DNA of 64,000 nucleotides. Source: Saururus chinensis (lineage: Eukaryota; Streptophyta; Magnoliopsida; Piperales; Saururaceae). Positions 47,998-60,783 of the stretch are shown piece by piece. The notes beneath the pieces were generated by a model. The model searched no databases. It had not been told where the DNA came from and was given only the letters and a program-made list of their open reading frames with translations. Where the stretch lies: positions 1,426,001-1,490,000 of the forward strand of contig CP141148.1 in NCBI GenBank assembly GCA_035235625.1. Direction: 5' to 3'. The stretch's first letter is position 1; each line of letters starts with the position of its first letter. The translations under genes were made by a program, and so were the position numbers.

Positions 47998-48490
47998 TTT
48001 TTAATTAATTTATTAAGTCACTGGCAACACTTATAAAAGTGTTGCTAATGACTTTGTTATTTTTTTATTTTACACTAGCGACATTTATAAAAGCATCGCT
48101 AATGACTTTTTTTTTTTTTTTTTTATTTCATATTAGTGACGCTTACAAAAGCATCGCTAATGTTTTTTTTTAGAATTTTTTTTTTTATTTTTAAATTTTT
48201 TTATCATTAGCGACATATATTAAGTGTCGCTAATAGTAACGTATTAACGACACTTAATATACGTCACTAATAGTAACGTATTAGTAACGCTTAATATGCG
48301 TCACTAATAATAATATTTTTAGTGATGTTTATTTATATGTCGTTAATGTTATATTTTTAGTGACACTTATAATAAGCGTAGCTAATAAGTAGTAGCGACT
48401 GTACTTTTAGTAATATTTTTTATGCGTCGCTAATACTCATTAACGAAACTTATGATATTTTTAGCAATACTTATATGTGTTACTAATACT
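47998..48490. repeat. Right subterminal palindrome array of the first CACTA element
   Basis: Repeated TTAGCGACA/G...TGTCGCTAA units in inverted pairs up to the terminal repeat, for example 48205-48232. They are slightly more diverged than at the left end. Confidence 0.8.
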
Positions 48491-48509
48491 ACAATTTGTT
48501 ATAGTATAT

Positions 48510-50500
48510 ATAAAAATAAATTTCTTTTTTATGTTGTATGCCCTTCCTGACCATCATATATGGAAATTTATCATCATATAGGAATATACCATCAATACAA
48601 GGACATCCCACCCAGGAATAAAGAGTTTTACACCTCATAAATAGTATCCATCGCCATTGTATATATAGAAATGACATTTGATATGTAAGGAAATGGATAC
48701 TCAGTAGGAAGTTTTGAGCTTGTGGCAACATTTCTCGGTTAGAGCTGACTGCTTCATGGGCTGAAGTTGACTGATTATAGGGCTACGATTAATACTTAAG
48801 TCTAATACGGAGTATTTATGAGTCACGTTGAAAGCTTCTTAGCATAGGTGAGCATTCCAACTGCCCGTGCCCGGCCCTGACAGGCTGGTGTTGTTATAAT
48901 AAGATGGTAGTAGCTAGTGTTTCTCCTACAAGGACTAACGGGGACCACATGTCACTCCACAAATTTGACTTCAGTTCTTCAACCAGTACTCTTTACATTT
49001 TACATTTTGTATGATTATTACTAATAGCTTGGAGTTTTTAAATCATGACTAATTATTGTACGGTTTAGAGGGGGTCAAGACGATGCTGATGATTGCGATG
49101 CATGATGTTACAATAATTGCAAGGATAAGATATATACTTAAAGGTGTGACAAACGTTAAAAAAATGATTGGGTACCCTTCTTCCGTTTCATTTTAATAAT
49201 TATATTTTTTTAAAATAAAATAAAATAAATTTATATTTAAAAATTAAATAAAATTATTAATACGGGACAAAGGGATTATAAGTTATACGTCAACAAACTC
49301 GAAAGGGCATTTTAGAAAGTAATTTCTTAATCTTATTTTACTTATTCTACACCAAAAGCCTATTTCACCCTCTAATTGAATCGAAAAAAGTGAATCTCCA
49401 TCGCGTGTGACTCACCTTTTAGGTGTAGAAAAAATATAATAAAAATATTAATATTCTTTTATATACTCCCCTACCCCTACTGTAATTTGAAAAAATATGA
49501 TATTTAAAGTAATTTATAATTAATATTCCACTTGTATCAAAAGTAGAATCGACTAACCCATCAGAAGTAGCTCTAGTAAGTATAACTTTGTTAATTGAGG
49601 TATATATTATTTTCTTATTTTTATTTTAATTATTTATCTAATATTTAATTTATTTGTTTATAGCTTCGTCTAGTTCGACGTACGTATGTGAATTTAACTG
49701 ATGTACTTATCACCTATACTTCGTGTGAGGACTTATCAACAACATGTCAGTCAGTGATTAGAGAGTCTGATGATGTCCTTCATAGCTTGTCACTGCTTCA
49801 TTCGGTGATCACGGTCACGGATGTCATAGAGATTATCATGTCAACGAGGCTGCTCAGAAATAGCTAATGCACTCTTCATTTCCTGATATTCCATCATCAT
49901 CAGAAGCGTATAGCTCTCCTCCAGGTTCATCATTTCCTGACATTGCACTACTTGCTATGAGAAGAATAATATAAAATAGAACAATTAATTTGAGACATAT
50001 ACTTTTTTCAAAACAAACTATTAAAACTGGGTTGGGGACACGGGGTCTTTTAGTAATACTATGATCGCTTGTGCCCTCATGTGCTACAATAAGCATGACC
50101 TGCAGCCTGGTGGCCAAATGTAGGCCCCATGCCTTCATGAAGGCACAGGTTGGGGAGTCTACAATCAAGGTTGTCAGCCTTCGTATTCTAGAATAAAGCT
50201 ACATGCACCCCACTAAATTCCTCAATCCCCAAAACAAAGCCGATGAGTTTTTCTTTTGTTTTTTTCTTTACTCTATTACCCCATATTTTCGCCATCATTA
50301 TTTTCTACTTCCCCAAGGACCTTACTCCCCTCCCCCTCCTCTTCCCAACAAAACCTCTATCTCCTACTCACCTGTGACCTACTATGACACCGACAATGAT
50401 GATAGCAACTTTCCCTTTTCCTCTTCTCTCTCATTTAGATTTGGCATTGGTTAGAAGCCACACAGTCGACATAGGCAACCTCCTCCAGGATCGCGAGTAG
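48510..50500. other. Intergenic between the two CACTA elements
   Basis: A Stowaway-like fragment lies at about 49180-49275. A stretch at 49663-49866 is open in one plus frame without an ATG start, and a minus ORF at 49854-50168 ends in an acidic MSGNDEPGGELYASDDD peptide. Both might be transposon coding remnants. I recognise no family. Confidence 0.4.
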
Positions 50501-50514
50501 AGCCACTACAACAA

Positions 50515-51045
50515 AAAAAATTATTAACGATGCTTAATAATAATTTAAGTGTCGCTAATGACTATTAGCGACGCTTGAAAAGTGTTGCTACTTTTGTCGC
50601 TAAAACACGAATTGCTATTGATCATTAGCGACACTTACTTAAGCATAGTTAATAGTGCACATTTGCGGCGTTTATTCATACGTCACTAATAATTTTAGTA
50701 TTAGCGACATATAGTAAAATGTCCCTAATAGTAAATTATTAACGACGCATAATACTTAAGCGTCACTAATAATTGATTATTAGCGACGCTTTACTATACG
50801 TTGCTAATATAAAAAATTATTGTAAAAAAAATAAATAACAACTTATTAGCGACACTTATATCAATGCTTCGCTAATTTTTTTTTAAAAAATAATAAAAAA
50901 TAGTTTTTAAAGCATTGTTAATGAAAAAACATATTTTTTAAAAGAATTATGTATTAGCAACGCTTTCTGAAGCGTCGCTAATACTTCATAAAAAAATTTA
51001 AAAAATAAAAAAAGCCTTTAGTGACGCTTTTGTAAGCATCGCTAA
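50515..51045. repeat. Left subterminal palindrome array of the second CACTA element
   Basis: About nine inverted pairs such as TTAGCGACGCTTTACTATACG...TTGCTAAT (50779-50809) and TTAACGACGCATAATACTTA followed by AGCGTCACTAA (50738-50772). Confidence 0.85.
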
Positions 51046-51069
51046 AAACTTTAGAATTTTTTTTTAAAA

Positions 51070-51565
51070 AATCCGGCACTGGAATTCGGCAAAAGTGCTG
51101 GATCCGATGCCGGTGGAAGGTTGGAGCACGGGGGGTAGTGACTGCGAGTGGGGGAGAAGGAGGAGGTAGTGTGGGTGGTCGGATTCCGGTGGGGAGCCAG
51201 AATCTAGTCCCCCCCCTTCTCCCTCCCGCTCCCCACCTCTATTGAGGGCGGGGGGGGGAGGGGGGGGGTGAGCGGGAGGGAGGCTGGGGAGAGAGGGCCG
51301 GAATTCGGGTCCCTGCCGGAATCCAGCCCCCTACAATCCCGGCCTCCCTCCTGCTACACCCTCTCCCCGGATTCGCCCCCCTCCTCTGAAACAAAGAAGG
51401 GGAAGCAGGGGGCAGACCCGGGGAGAGAAGAGGGGGGAGGAGGGAGGCCGGGCCAGGATTGTGGGTGCCGGGGAGAGAGGGACATGGGCGGCGGCTACGG
51501 GGTGGGGCACAGGAGGGGAGGAGCGGCCATGAGGGAGGCCGGGACTGTGAATGCCAAGGGCAGAC
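51070..51565. other. GC-rich left inner segment of the second CACTA element
   Basis: Includes a G-run near 51250-51270 and GGGAGAGAGG-type purine stretches. The last roughly 85 bases (51480-51565) resemble 61280-61365 on the other side of the nested gypsy element, including CGGGGTGGGGCAC followed by GGAGGGGAGGAGC. Open frames on both strands are low complexity. Confidence 0.6.
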
Positions 51566-52018
51566 TATCACGGACAGAGTTTTTGGGCAACCGGCCATGC
51601 GGCGCTTGTAGGCTGAAAGCCGACTAAGCAAGTCTTTGTTTGGGACAAGAGGCTTGCTTTGCACTTAATGCATTGCGCAATCACTTGTAGACGCTCATGC
51701 AAAGCAAAAGGGTAGGGGGCAAAAGCAAGTCACATTGCAAGGAAACGAATGAACACAAGCATGGAAGATGAATGCATTCACTATCAACATGTTTACAAGC
51801 AATGGGTACAACAACACTAGCTAACTTGCACAACTACTCACTCCCCCCTATATAGCATAAGAGATTTTTCTTATGCGGCTGGAGTGGCAGCCAAAGTGGC
51901 TGTACGGGCATGGTTGCACCATAAAACAAAAATAAAGAAAATACAAGTAAATATTGAAAAGTACATGTGTAAAGAAAAATGTGGAATTGGTAGGGTGTCT
52001 GGAATGCAGTCTGTGACA
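51566..52018 (-). repeat. 3' LTR of the chromovirus
   Basis: 453 bp, matching 60784-61234 along its whole length. Ends (in element orientation) are TGTCA at 52018 and the complement at 51566. A minus-strand TATA-like GCTATATAGG lies near 51849-51858. Confidence 0.92.
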
Positions 52019-52030
52019 TGCTCCCCCACT
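52019..52030 (-). other. Polypurine tract of the chromovirus
   Basis: The minus strand reads AGTGGGGGAGCA directly before the 3' LTR, the expected site for plus-strand DNA priming in LTR elements. Confidence 0.8.
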
Positions 52031-52038
52031 CAATTCCG

Positions 52039-54864
52039 TCAACGTCCTCGTTGACGCTGCTTTAGGAGGTAGGCTTGGACTTGATCGGCATGATGTTGTT
52101 GTAGGTCTTCTTTTGGCTCCCAACTGTGGGGAAGGTCTCTCCACTTGATGAGGAATTCACGGATTTTCTCTTTGCCGCAAACAACTTGACGATCGGCGTT
52201 GATGTCGTCGAGAACTCTGACGTCAGTGGTGACTTTGGGATTGCCGCAAACAAGGTGGTTTCTTGAGAGGTCTTCGACATCGGCATGGTATGGCTTCAGA
52301 AAGCTGGTCTGGAAGACAGGATGGATCTGCATCTAGGGTGGTAACTGCACTTTGTAGGAGATCTTCCCGACCCATTGGAGGATGGGGACGGGGCCTTCAT
52401 ACTTACAGACGAGGCCTTTGTGAAGTTGGCGGAAGAGCTTGAGTTGAGTAGGATTGAGCTTGATGAGCACGAGATCCCCCACACTAAAGGTGGAAGGTTG
52501 GCGGCCTCGGTCTGCCCACTTCTTCGCTCGAGTGGCTGTTTTCTAGAGATAGGCACGAGCAATTTCATAGTTCATATTCCAATCTTGTGCAAGGCGGAAG
52601 GCTGGGGCGTTGTTTCCAGTATAACCCAAAGCCGATGTGTGTGGTGTGGTAGGTTGGCGGCCGGTGGCTAACTCGAATGGGATTTGGTTGGTGGCAGAGC
52701 TCTTTTGCAAATTGTAGGAGAACTAGGCAACGTCAAGGAGATTGACCCAGTTTTTCTGGTTGGCGCTGATGAAGTGACGTAGGTACTCTTCAAGAAGAGC
52801 ATTAACTCGCTCAGTCTAGCCGTCGGTTTGAGGATGTATGCTTGAGGAGAACCTCAACATGGAACCAAGTAGTTTGAACAGTTCCGTCCAAAAGCGGCTT
52901 GTGAAACATCCATCTCGATCATTGACAATTGTCTAGGGCACACCCTAGTATTTAACAATGTTCTTCAGAAAGAGGTGGGTAAATTCTTCAGTTGTACAAT
53001 GCTTGGGAGCTGGTATGAAGGTCACATATTTTGAGAAATGGTCGACAACCACCAAGATTGATCCGTATCCACCAACCTTGGGCAAAGCTAAGATGAAGTC
53101 AAGAGAAATACTCTCCCAGGGTCCCTGCGGTATGGGTAGCGGTTCCAAGAGGCCCCGAGGTTTATCGTGTTCCACTTTATCCTGTTGGCAAGTAAAGCAG
53201 GTTCGAACATATGCCTCGACAACATCAACCATGTGAGGCCAAAAATATGCCCACTCCAAGAGGGCCAAAGTGCGGTGGATACCCGGATGGCCAGCCCAAG
53301 GAGTATCGTGACACTCGTGAAGGAGTTCTTTCCGTAAATGGTTCGCTTTTGGAACATAGAGTCTCCATCCCTTGGTCATCAATAACCCATTGTCAATCCA
53401 AAACTTACGAGTCTTGCCGTCTTTCACTTGTTGTAGAAGGGTGCACACCAAGGGATCTTTTTTCCATTACTACCCGAATGCGATGATGCAGATCATTAGA
53501 GCACGAGCTGATGCTAACAAAATGGAGGGAAGCCAATTCGATCAATTCCACATGCCGACTAAGTGCATCGGCAACGACATTGTTCCGCCTAGGTTTGTAC
53601 TCCAATATATAGTCAAATTCAGCCAAAAAGTCTTGCCACCAAGCTTGCTTGGGAGATAACTTGGGTTGAGACTGAAAGTAACTCGTCACAATGTTGTTTG
53701 TTTTGACGACGAAGCGAGAACCCAATAAGTAATGACACTAGGTGCGCAGGTTGTGGATAACAACAGTCATCTCCTTTTCTTGTACCGTGTAGCGTCACTT
53801 CGTTTCATTGAGTTTGCGACTTTCAAAGGCAACCAGATGATCGTCTTGTGAGAGAACGCCCCCAATGGCATAATCAGAAGTGTTTGTCTGCACTTTAAAT
53901 GGCTTGGAGTAGTCTGGGAGTTGAAGGACCGGCTCTTGTGTGATCGCTGCTTGAGGTTGGTGAAAGCCTTCTCACAGTGTGTGGACCAACACCATGGGTG
54001 ATCCTTTTTTAACAAGTCTGTTAAAGGGGCAGCCTTTTGTGAATACCCTTGGATAAAACACTGATAGTAGTTGGAGAGACCCAAGAAAGCTCACAATTGT
54101 TTTACTTTGGTAGGGGTTGGCCAATCATCAATAGCCCTTATCTTTTCTTGGTCCATTTGAACTTGTCCACCTCCAATATGATGTCCCAAAAAGAGAATTT
54201 CTTCTTGTGCAAAGGAGCACTTCTCCAACTTGACATATAGTTTGTTCTACCGGAGTGCTTCAAACACAGTTCGTAAGTGGGTAATATGTTTGGAAAGAGT
54301 ATTGCTATAGACCACAATGTCATCGAGGTAGACGACAACAAAGCGATCAAGGAACCCATGGAAAATGTTATTTATGAGTGTACTGAAGGTAGATGGTGCA
54401 TTGGTGAGGCCGAAAGGCATAACCAAGAACTCAAACACACCGTAGCGAGTAACACATGTTGTCTTGGCTTCGTCACCATTGGCAATACGTACTTGGTAGT
54501 AACCTGAACGGAGATCCTATTTGGAGAAGTAACGAGCACTGCCAAGTTGGTCGAAAAGATCCGCGATTAGCGGGAGGGGATACTTGTTCTTCACTGTCAA
54601 TTTGTTTAGCGCTCGATAATCGATACAAAGGTGCAGGCTCCCATCGTGTTTCTTTTGAAAGAGGACCGGGGCTTCGAATGGTGCTTTAGATGAGCGGAAA
54701 ATGCCTGCATCAAGTAATTCATCAAGTTGTCTCTGTAATTCAGCAAGTTCAAGGGGCGCCATCCGGTAGGCAGTGCGGGCTGGTGGTTTCGCACCATGTT
54801 CCAATTCGATTTGGTGATCAATGGGTCTCCGCAAAGGGAGACACTTCGGTAGAGCTTCAAGCAT
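52039..54864 (-). mobile_element. Chromovirus pol region: reverse transcriptase to chromodomain
   Basis: Separate, uncorrected pieces on the minus strand are recognised as follows. Reverse transcriptase: about 54864-54517 ([20 protein letters not shown]) and 54438-54247 ([21 protein letters not shown]). RNase H region: about 54084-53405 (including EYKPRRNNVVADALSR). Integrase: about 53357-52945, with the zinc-binding HHCC arrangement (HECHDTPWAGHPG, CFTCQQDK) and catalytic-core start ISLDF. Chromodomain: about 52240-52060, with FLIKWRDLPHSWEPKEDL. The chromodomain places it among chromoviruses, which tend to target heterochromatin. Fossil, broken. Confidence 0.9.
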
Positions 54865-54870
54865 GACATC

Positions 54871-56986
54871 TGTAACGACCCATTTTTCGGTTACACTTAA
54901 CCCGGGTGGGTTAAGGGTAATTTAGTAATTTGAAATTAGTGTTAGGGGGTTTCATTAGGTAAAATCCTCTTATCCGGGTAGAGCTCATAGTAACGAGTGT
55001 ACCAAATCAAAGAACGCACGAAACGGAGGTCAGGAGCGAAAGCTACGGCCCCGGGAAGCGTGCCATGTGGGCGGGACATACACAAAAGTGCGGGATAACC
55101 TACCCATGTGTGGTCTTATTTCGAAGGGCTTCTCGACACGAGTCCATCAGTATTAAGAGCGTGCGATTCCAACGTCAAGGTTGGAAGTTATCGCGTTTTG
55201 AGGTCAGGATATTATTTGAATAAAATAATATCATTCTAGATAGGATCAACGACGCAGTGGATAAGACTGACGACAAAGCGGATAGGATTGCTGATGAAGC
55301 GGATAGGATTGATGACGGAAGCGGATAGGGTTGCTGACGAAGTGGATATGATTGATGATACAAGCGGATAGGATTGCTGACAAAGTGGATAGGATTGACA
55401 AGTGTCAGCCTCACATCTATCTAATTTTTCTATAAATAGCATCCACGACATCCAGAGAAAAAGGAGAGGAGAATTCTCTCCCACGTTTTGCCATTCCTCT
55501 CCCATGTTCAAAAACTTCTGTTCTTCGTTTCTCACTCATTTAAGTCCGATTTGAGTCATTCTTGAGGCGTTCCTAGCTAATTCGAGGGTGATCTACGCAA
55601 TGACATGTCCATCCCTCAAGTTGGCGCTTCTAAAAGGGAGGAATGAACCGGGGCAAGAGGAGACTCTGTCTGCCACCCTCCTGCCCCGAAAGTGAGAGAG
55701 AGATGGCCCGGTGAGAGAGGGGGCTTGGTCCTCTGTTACCGGGCCAAATCAAGAGAAGTGGCCCGAAGTAGGGGAGGCTTCATTCTCCACTGAAGGGCCA
55801 CGATGTGTGAGAAACACCCCGAGTAGGGAAGGTTCTGTCCGCTGCCCACGGGCGCAGAAAACAAGAAGTCTCCGGGAAATTGGAGAGTTGGTCGGGTTGT
55901 CTTTCGGTACAAGGCGATGAACGTATGGAGGCTAGAGGAGGCTCTGTCCGCTGTCTCCGGATCTGAAGGGGAGGACGCCCAGAAACGAGCTTCCCGAATA
56001 TCGCTACCTCGTGAGACATCAGGGGAGTAACGGTTTCTTACCTCCTATTTTAATTATAGAACGACATGTGTTAGTTATGATGTGTGTTAGGCTATGATCC
56101 ATATACTTGCTATGCTTGTATGCCATGATATGTGCTTATATGCCATGATGTGTGCCATCTCGCTCTGGGTTAGAGAGAGACAGGCTGTGCGTGTGTTTAT
56201 ATTATGGTATGCTTGCTTATATGCCATGATGCATGTGTGCCGTCTCGCTCTAGATTAGAGAGAGACATGTTGTGTGTGTATTTATATTATGATATGTTAT
56301 GCTTATATGCCATGATGTGTGCCGTCTCGCTCTCAGTTAGAGAGAGACGTGTTGTGTGTGTGTTTGGTCTCGGCTCAGTGATAGAGCGAGATATATGATT
56401 GTGTTCTGTCTCACTCTATGATAGAGCAAGATGTGTGATGCGTGCGGTCTCGGCTAAGTGATATAGCGAGACGTGTGATGCATGTGGTCTCGACTCAGTG
56501 ATGGAGCGAGACATGTGAATGTGATGGTCTTACTCTAGGATAGAGTGAGGAATGTTGTGGTGGTCGTGTGGTGCTCGTCTCTATGATAGAGCGAGTTGTA
56601 TGTTGCCGATGTTTTATTGGGTTTTTGTATAACTCCGATTAAATATTCGGAGATACGTATTTTATACATATGTGTTTCTAGTATGCCGGTTGTATGTAGT
56701 AGCCAGTAGGTAGAACTACGTCCGGATCCGATCATATTGGAGTAACATCGTGGATGTTATCCGATATGTACGTAGGCAACCAATGGCAAGGCAATGTTAG
56801 CCCGGTCTGAATTAGTTATATAATTAGGTTTGTTCTTGCCTACGTGCAACGGAGCGCTAACATTCTGTAGCGCGTAGAGGAACAAGAAGACTCTCGCACT
56901 CAGAGTGCGCCGCTCCCGGTTTTGGGTTTGGTTTTTATTGCCTTCGGACCCCCGGCCCGGGTCGGTTTGCGGGTCGGGGCATCACA
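54871..56986 (+). mobile_element. Solo LTR (2.1 kb) inserted in the chromovirus
   Basis: TGTAACGACC (54871) to GGGGCATCACA (56986), flanked by ACATC at 54866-54870 and 56987-56991. A TATA box, TATAAATAGC, lies at 55431-55440. It contains tandem GATAGGATTG units (55240-55400) and GTCTCGCTCTAGATTAGAGAGAG-like repeats (56150-56600). It is homologous to 57946-59897 and 1-1311. It lies between the protease and reverse transcriptase pieces of the host element. ORFs in it are not genes. Confidence 0.88.
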
Positions 56987-57023
56987 ACATCGGCATAGTC
57001 CGATAAAACAACTTGGACTTCTT

Positions 57024-57842
57024 TCAGCAAGGGTTGATGCCCTGTGGTTGATTTTCCATACGAAGAACCACAAGGTATGTTGGATCACCTTTCTTCGACC
57101 CATTGTCTAGTTGGAGTGTGGACAAATGTGTCATATCGGACTTGCTTTTCTGAACAACAGGCGCCATGCAGGGGCTTGTAGCTTCAAACAAGCAGACTGA
57201 ACCCAGGTGTGACATCGGCACGATATTCACTTTCCTTAAGAATTTCATCCCAAGGATAACTTGGAAGTCGTCCAAGGGGACCACCATAAGATTTGTTGCG
57301 CCGGGCCAATCACCAATCCGAATGGGAACATCTTTGGCCAACCCGGTGATAGGGCGAGCTTCAGAGTTCACCGCCTTCATTCGACTGGAATCTTTAACGA
57401 GCCGCAACACTATACGTCTAGCTTCATTGTTAGATATGAAGGTGTGGGTGGCTCCCGTGTCTACCATTGCTCTTGTGGGCATGCCATTCAAGAAGATGTC
57501 AATGTACATCAGACCCTTTGCTCGAGATGGTGGCTTTTTCTGAGTACCCTCAACGGTATTGAGCAGTCTCATTGCTCCCATCTTGGGTGCACCTTCTTCA
57601 TCGCTGGAGGCTTCGTCGTTTCCCACAAGTTGGGCTGACTCTCTCGCAATGAGGGCATTGAGTGCTTTCTTTTGAGGACACTGCCAAGTAAGCACATAAG
57701 AAGCATGATAATGGACCTCTGACATGATTGGATGGTTGGAACGGCCGAGAGGCAGATGTGGAACTATCGACTCTCGTCCCAAAGTCTTTGTAGAAAGGCT
57801 TCTTTTCACCAACTTTACCTTTGCCCTTGTCTTGAGACTCAT
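57024..57842 (-). mobile_element. Chromovirus gag C-terminal/protease fragment
   Basis: The longest uninterrupted coding piece of the element (272 codons, minus strand). It includes the retropepsin active-site motif MVDTGATHTFIS and the downstream FQVILGMKFL block typical of retroviral-type aspartic proteases. A CxLC/CPQKK stretch upstream may be the remains of the gag zinc region. It is flanked on one side by the solo LTR at 54871-56986 and on the other by that at 57946-59897. Confidence 0.85.
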
Positions 57843-57945
57843 TAGAGTAACTTTGTTCTCGTTGGCCCTATCTCGGACCTTGGTCCCTCTGGAAATATCC
57901 CAATTTCCTTGTGTTGTCCTAGGCAGTGAAATCGGTGAGACGTTC

Positions 57946-59897
57946 TATTACACCTCGTGTTATGATTACGCTTAACCTTAGAGGGTTAGGGGTAATTATG
58001 AAATGTTAGTTAACTTTTTAAGGGTTTTAAGAGTTAAAATTCTCTTAGTTGGTTAGAGCTTGTAGTAACGAGCACAACACATCTCAAAACACTCAAAACA
58101 GAGGTTAAAAACGAAAGTTATAACCTCGAGAAATGTGCCATATGGGCGGGACCTACTTTAAAGTGCAAAATAACCTACCCCATGGTCTATTTTTGAAGGG
58201 CTCGTTGATACAAATCCATCGGTACTAAGATCGTGCAATTCCGACTTCGGGATAAAAAGTTATTGCGTTTTAAAGTTGGAATTGTATTTGAATGAAATAA
58301 TAATAAAATATTTAAATAAGGACAAAATAGCTGACATCATCATAGCCGAGCCAAGCCGAGCCGCGCTGTGTCAGAGCCGAACCAAGCTGCCAAGCTGTGG
58401 GACGCGCGGCGGCGCGCGATCGTAGCCGTCCATGCGATGCGGGTCTGCGCAATTGCGCGGCGCTGCCGCGCCCGTCAAGAGCGCCGACCAGTGCGGCGGT
58501 CGAATCGTTTTGCACCACATGGCACATGCGCCCATATTCCACCTTTCCCGTTCACTCGCACAATCATCTATTATAAATAGTCATTTCAGTTCATTCTTCC
58601 GGAGGAGTTTCGGGAGTCATTCTGCGTCCGTTTTCTTCCGTTCAAAAATTGTTCTTAACTAATTTAAGGGTGTTTTACGTAATGGAAGTGTCTATTCCTC
58701 GAGTTAGTAACCCTATCTAAGGGAAACATCCCGGGGCATGGGGAGGTTCTGCCCGTCACCTACGGGCGCAGGAAGGGAAAAGTGTCTTCGGGCAAGGGGA
58801 GGTTCTGCCCGTCGCCTACGGGCGCGGGAAGGGAAAAGTGTGTCCGGGTAAGGGGAAGTTCTGTTAAACGCCTACGGGCACGGTGAGGATAAAGTGTCTC
58901 CGGGTAAGGGAAGGTTCTGTCCGCCGCCTTTGGGCACGAGAAGGAAAAAGTGTTCCCGGGTTAAGGGGAGGTTCTGTCCATAGCTTACGGGCACGGAAAG
59001 AGAAAGTATTCCGAAGTTAGAGGACGTTCTGCCCACAATCTTCGGACCTAAAAGGAAAGACGCTCTGAGGAAACAAGCAACTTCGAACGTTGTCACATCC
59101 GAAACTGCAGGGGAGTACGCTTTTCTAATCTTCTAATTTAACATAAGTTATATGCATGCATATCTTAATTAGTGATATACTAATTAAGATATATACTTTG
59201 TTATGGTATGATATATGCTAATATGTTTCTATTTAATCTACTTTGATTTATTCTGTTGTGATCTGAAATGCTTTATTGTGACTTGACATACTCCGATCTA
59301 ATATGACCGGTATGGACGGATAAAATCTGATATGATCTGATAGGATATGATATGATCCAACATGCTCTGTAGTGTGTTCTGCTCTGCTCTATGATAGAGT
59401 GAGACGTATGTTTTGTTAGTGTTCTTCTCACCAATGTGAGATGTGTATTTTACTGCTTTATTGGCTTCCGTTTGACTCCGATGATTTATAAGATTTCCGT
59501 CGAATTCCGAATGAATTATTCGGATATAAAGTATACGTATTTTATTGTATATGATTTTCTGATGTCTGGTGAATGTATTAGCTGTTAGGCAGAACTACGT
59601 TCGGATACAATCGTATTGGAATAACATCAGAGATGGTATCCAATATGTATGTAGGCAACTAATGATAAAATAACGTTGGTCCGATCCAAATTAGTTATAA
59701 AATTAAGTTTGTTCTGATCTATGCGCAATAGAACATTATAGTTTTGTAGCGCATAGAAGTATGTTATGACTCTCGCACTAAGAGTCTGTAGCTCCTGGCC
59801 AGACGGTTTTAATTTTTCCTCTTATTTTATACACTCCGATTGTGTCTTTCGATCTAACCCCCGGTCCAGGTTAGGTTATTCGGGTCAGGGCGTTACA
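57946..59897 (+). mobile_element. Second solo LTR (2.0 kb) inserted in the chromovirus
   Basis: The 5-bp duplication CGTTC lies at 57941-57945 and 59898-59902, and the right end is GGGCGTTACA. A TATA box, TTATAAATAG, lies at 58571-58580. The first 400 bases and the overall order match the solo LTR at 54871-56986. A roughly 60-bp tandem array with GGGGAGGTTCTGCCCGTC (58735-59060) replaces the array of its relative. It interrupts the gag region of the chromovirus. Confidence 0.85.
58735..59060. repeat. Tandem array, about 60-bp unit, five to six copies
   Basis: Units share GGGGAGGTTCTGCCCGTCGC, CTACGGGC and GGAAGGGAAAAGTGT with increasing divergence to the right. Part of the solo LTR 57946-59897. 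Confidence 0.85.
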
Positions 59898-59902
59898 CGT
59901 TC

Positions 59903-60765
59903 AGCTTCCGTGATAGGCGTAGAAAAGTCGCGCACTTTGGGCCGGTTCATCTCTGTTTGGGCCCAAGGCTTGAGGCCTTCAAGGAAGTAGAACAGCTTGT
60001 CATTCTTGGCCATATCGGGAATGCCCAACATAAAGGCTGAAAATTGTTTGACATATTCGTGAATGGTTCCTGTTTGTTGTAGACGACGGAGGTTCCATCG
60101 AGCAATGAATTCTACATTCTCTGGCAAAAATTGGTCTTCAACTGACCCTTCAGGTCTTCCCAAGTATTTACTTCAAGGCGACCATTTAAAATTTCTTCAT
60201 ACTTCATCCTCCACCAAAGCTTGGCATTGCCAGATAAGTACATCGTGGCCATTGTGACCTTATCTTCTTTTGACTCTGGGTGAATAGCCCAAAAGTATTG
60301 TTCCATATCAAACAGGAAAATTTCCAATTATTTAGCATCTCGCGCTCCCTGATAGACCTTAGGCTCTAGCACTTTGGGGCGCTTGATGGCTACAACGGGT
60401 TCCTATTGGGCTGTTGTTCGGAGAAGGCTCACTTGTGCAGTCAAGTTTTGTACCTCCTCACACAATTTCTCAACTTCTGCTTGCGATTCTTCGATCAGCA
60501 TGCGGTTCTCAATATTGACATCACGATTTTGTGATCCTGTCTCGTGGTTCCGTTTCTCAGCTTTTTCAAGGGACTTCACTTTCTCTTCCAACACAGGGAA
60601 CCCACTGACAAAGGGGGCAATTTGCTCCTCCAAGGAATCAGCACGGTCCTGCCATCTAGATGACTTCTTGGGTTGTTGGTCTAGAGCAGCATGCTCGACC
60701 CCATTAGCTTCACCTACCATAGATTTTGGCATCGCAAGTGGAAGCTTGACTGACGGTCCTTTCTT
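59903..60765 (-). mobile_element. Chromovirus gag fragment
   Basis: The minus strand shows an N-terminal part with predicted coiled coil (LEEQIAPF, VKSLEKAEKRN, VEKLCEEVQNLTAQVSLL; about 60680-60410), then the gag core with LSGNAKLWWRMKYEE (about 60245-60200) and RLQQTGTIHEYVKQFSAFML (about 60095-60035). This is the usual order of plant Ty3/gypsy gag. Fossil with breaks. Confidence 0.85.
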
Positions 60766-60768
60766 TTT

Positions 60769-60781
60769 GGCTTTGATACCA
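60769..60781 (-). other. Primer-binding site of the chromovirus
   Basis: The minus strand reads TGGTATCAAAGCC two bases after the 5' LTR end, an initiator tRNA-Met type primer site. Confidence 0.85.
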
Positions 60782-60783
60782 AC

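Larger units (their letters stand above)
45412..48506. mobile_element. Non-autonomous CACTA (En/Spm) element, 3.1 kb
   Basis: It starts CACTACAACAAAATTGGG (45412) and ends with the near complement CAATTTGTTATAGTA (48506). TAT flanks both ends (45409-45411 and 48507-48509), the 3-bp duplication of CACTA elements. Both subterminal regions are packed with palindromes of the form TTAGCGACG...CGTCGCTAA. The centre holds a purine-only tract and a GC-rich, proline/serine-coding stretch. No transposase domain is seen, so it would depend on a partner element for movement. Confidence 0.85.
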
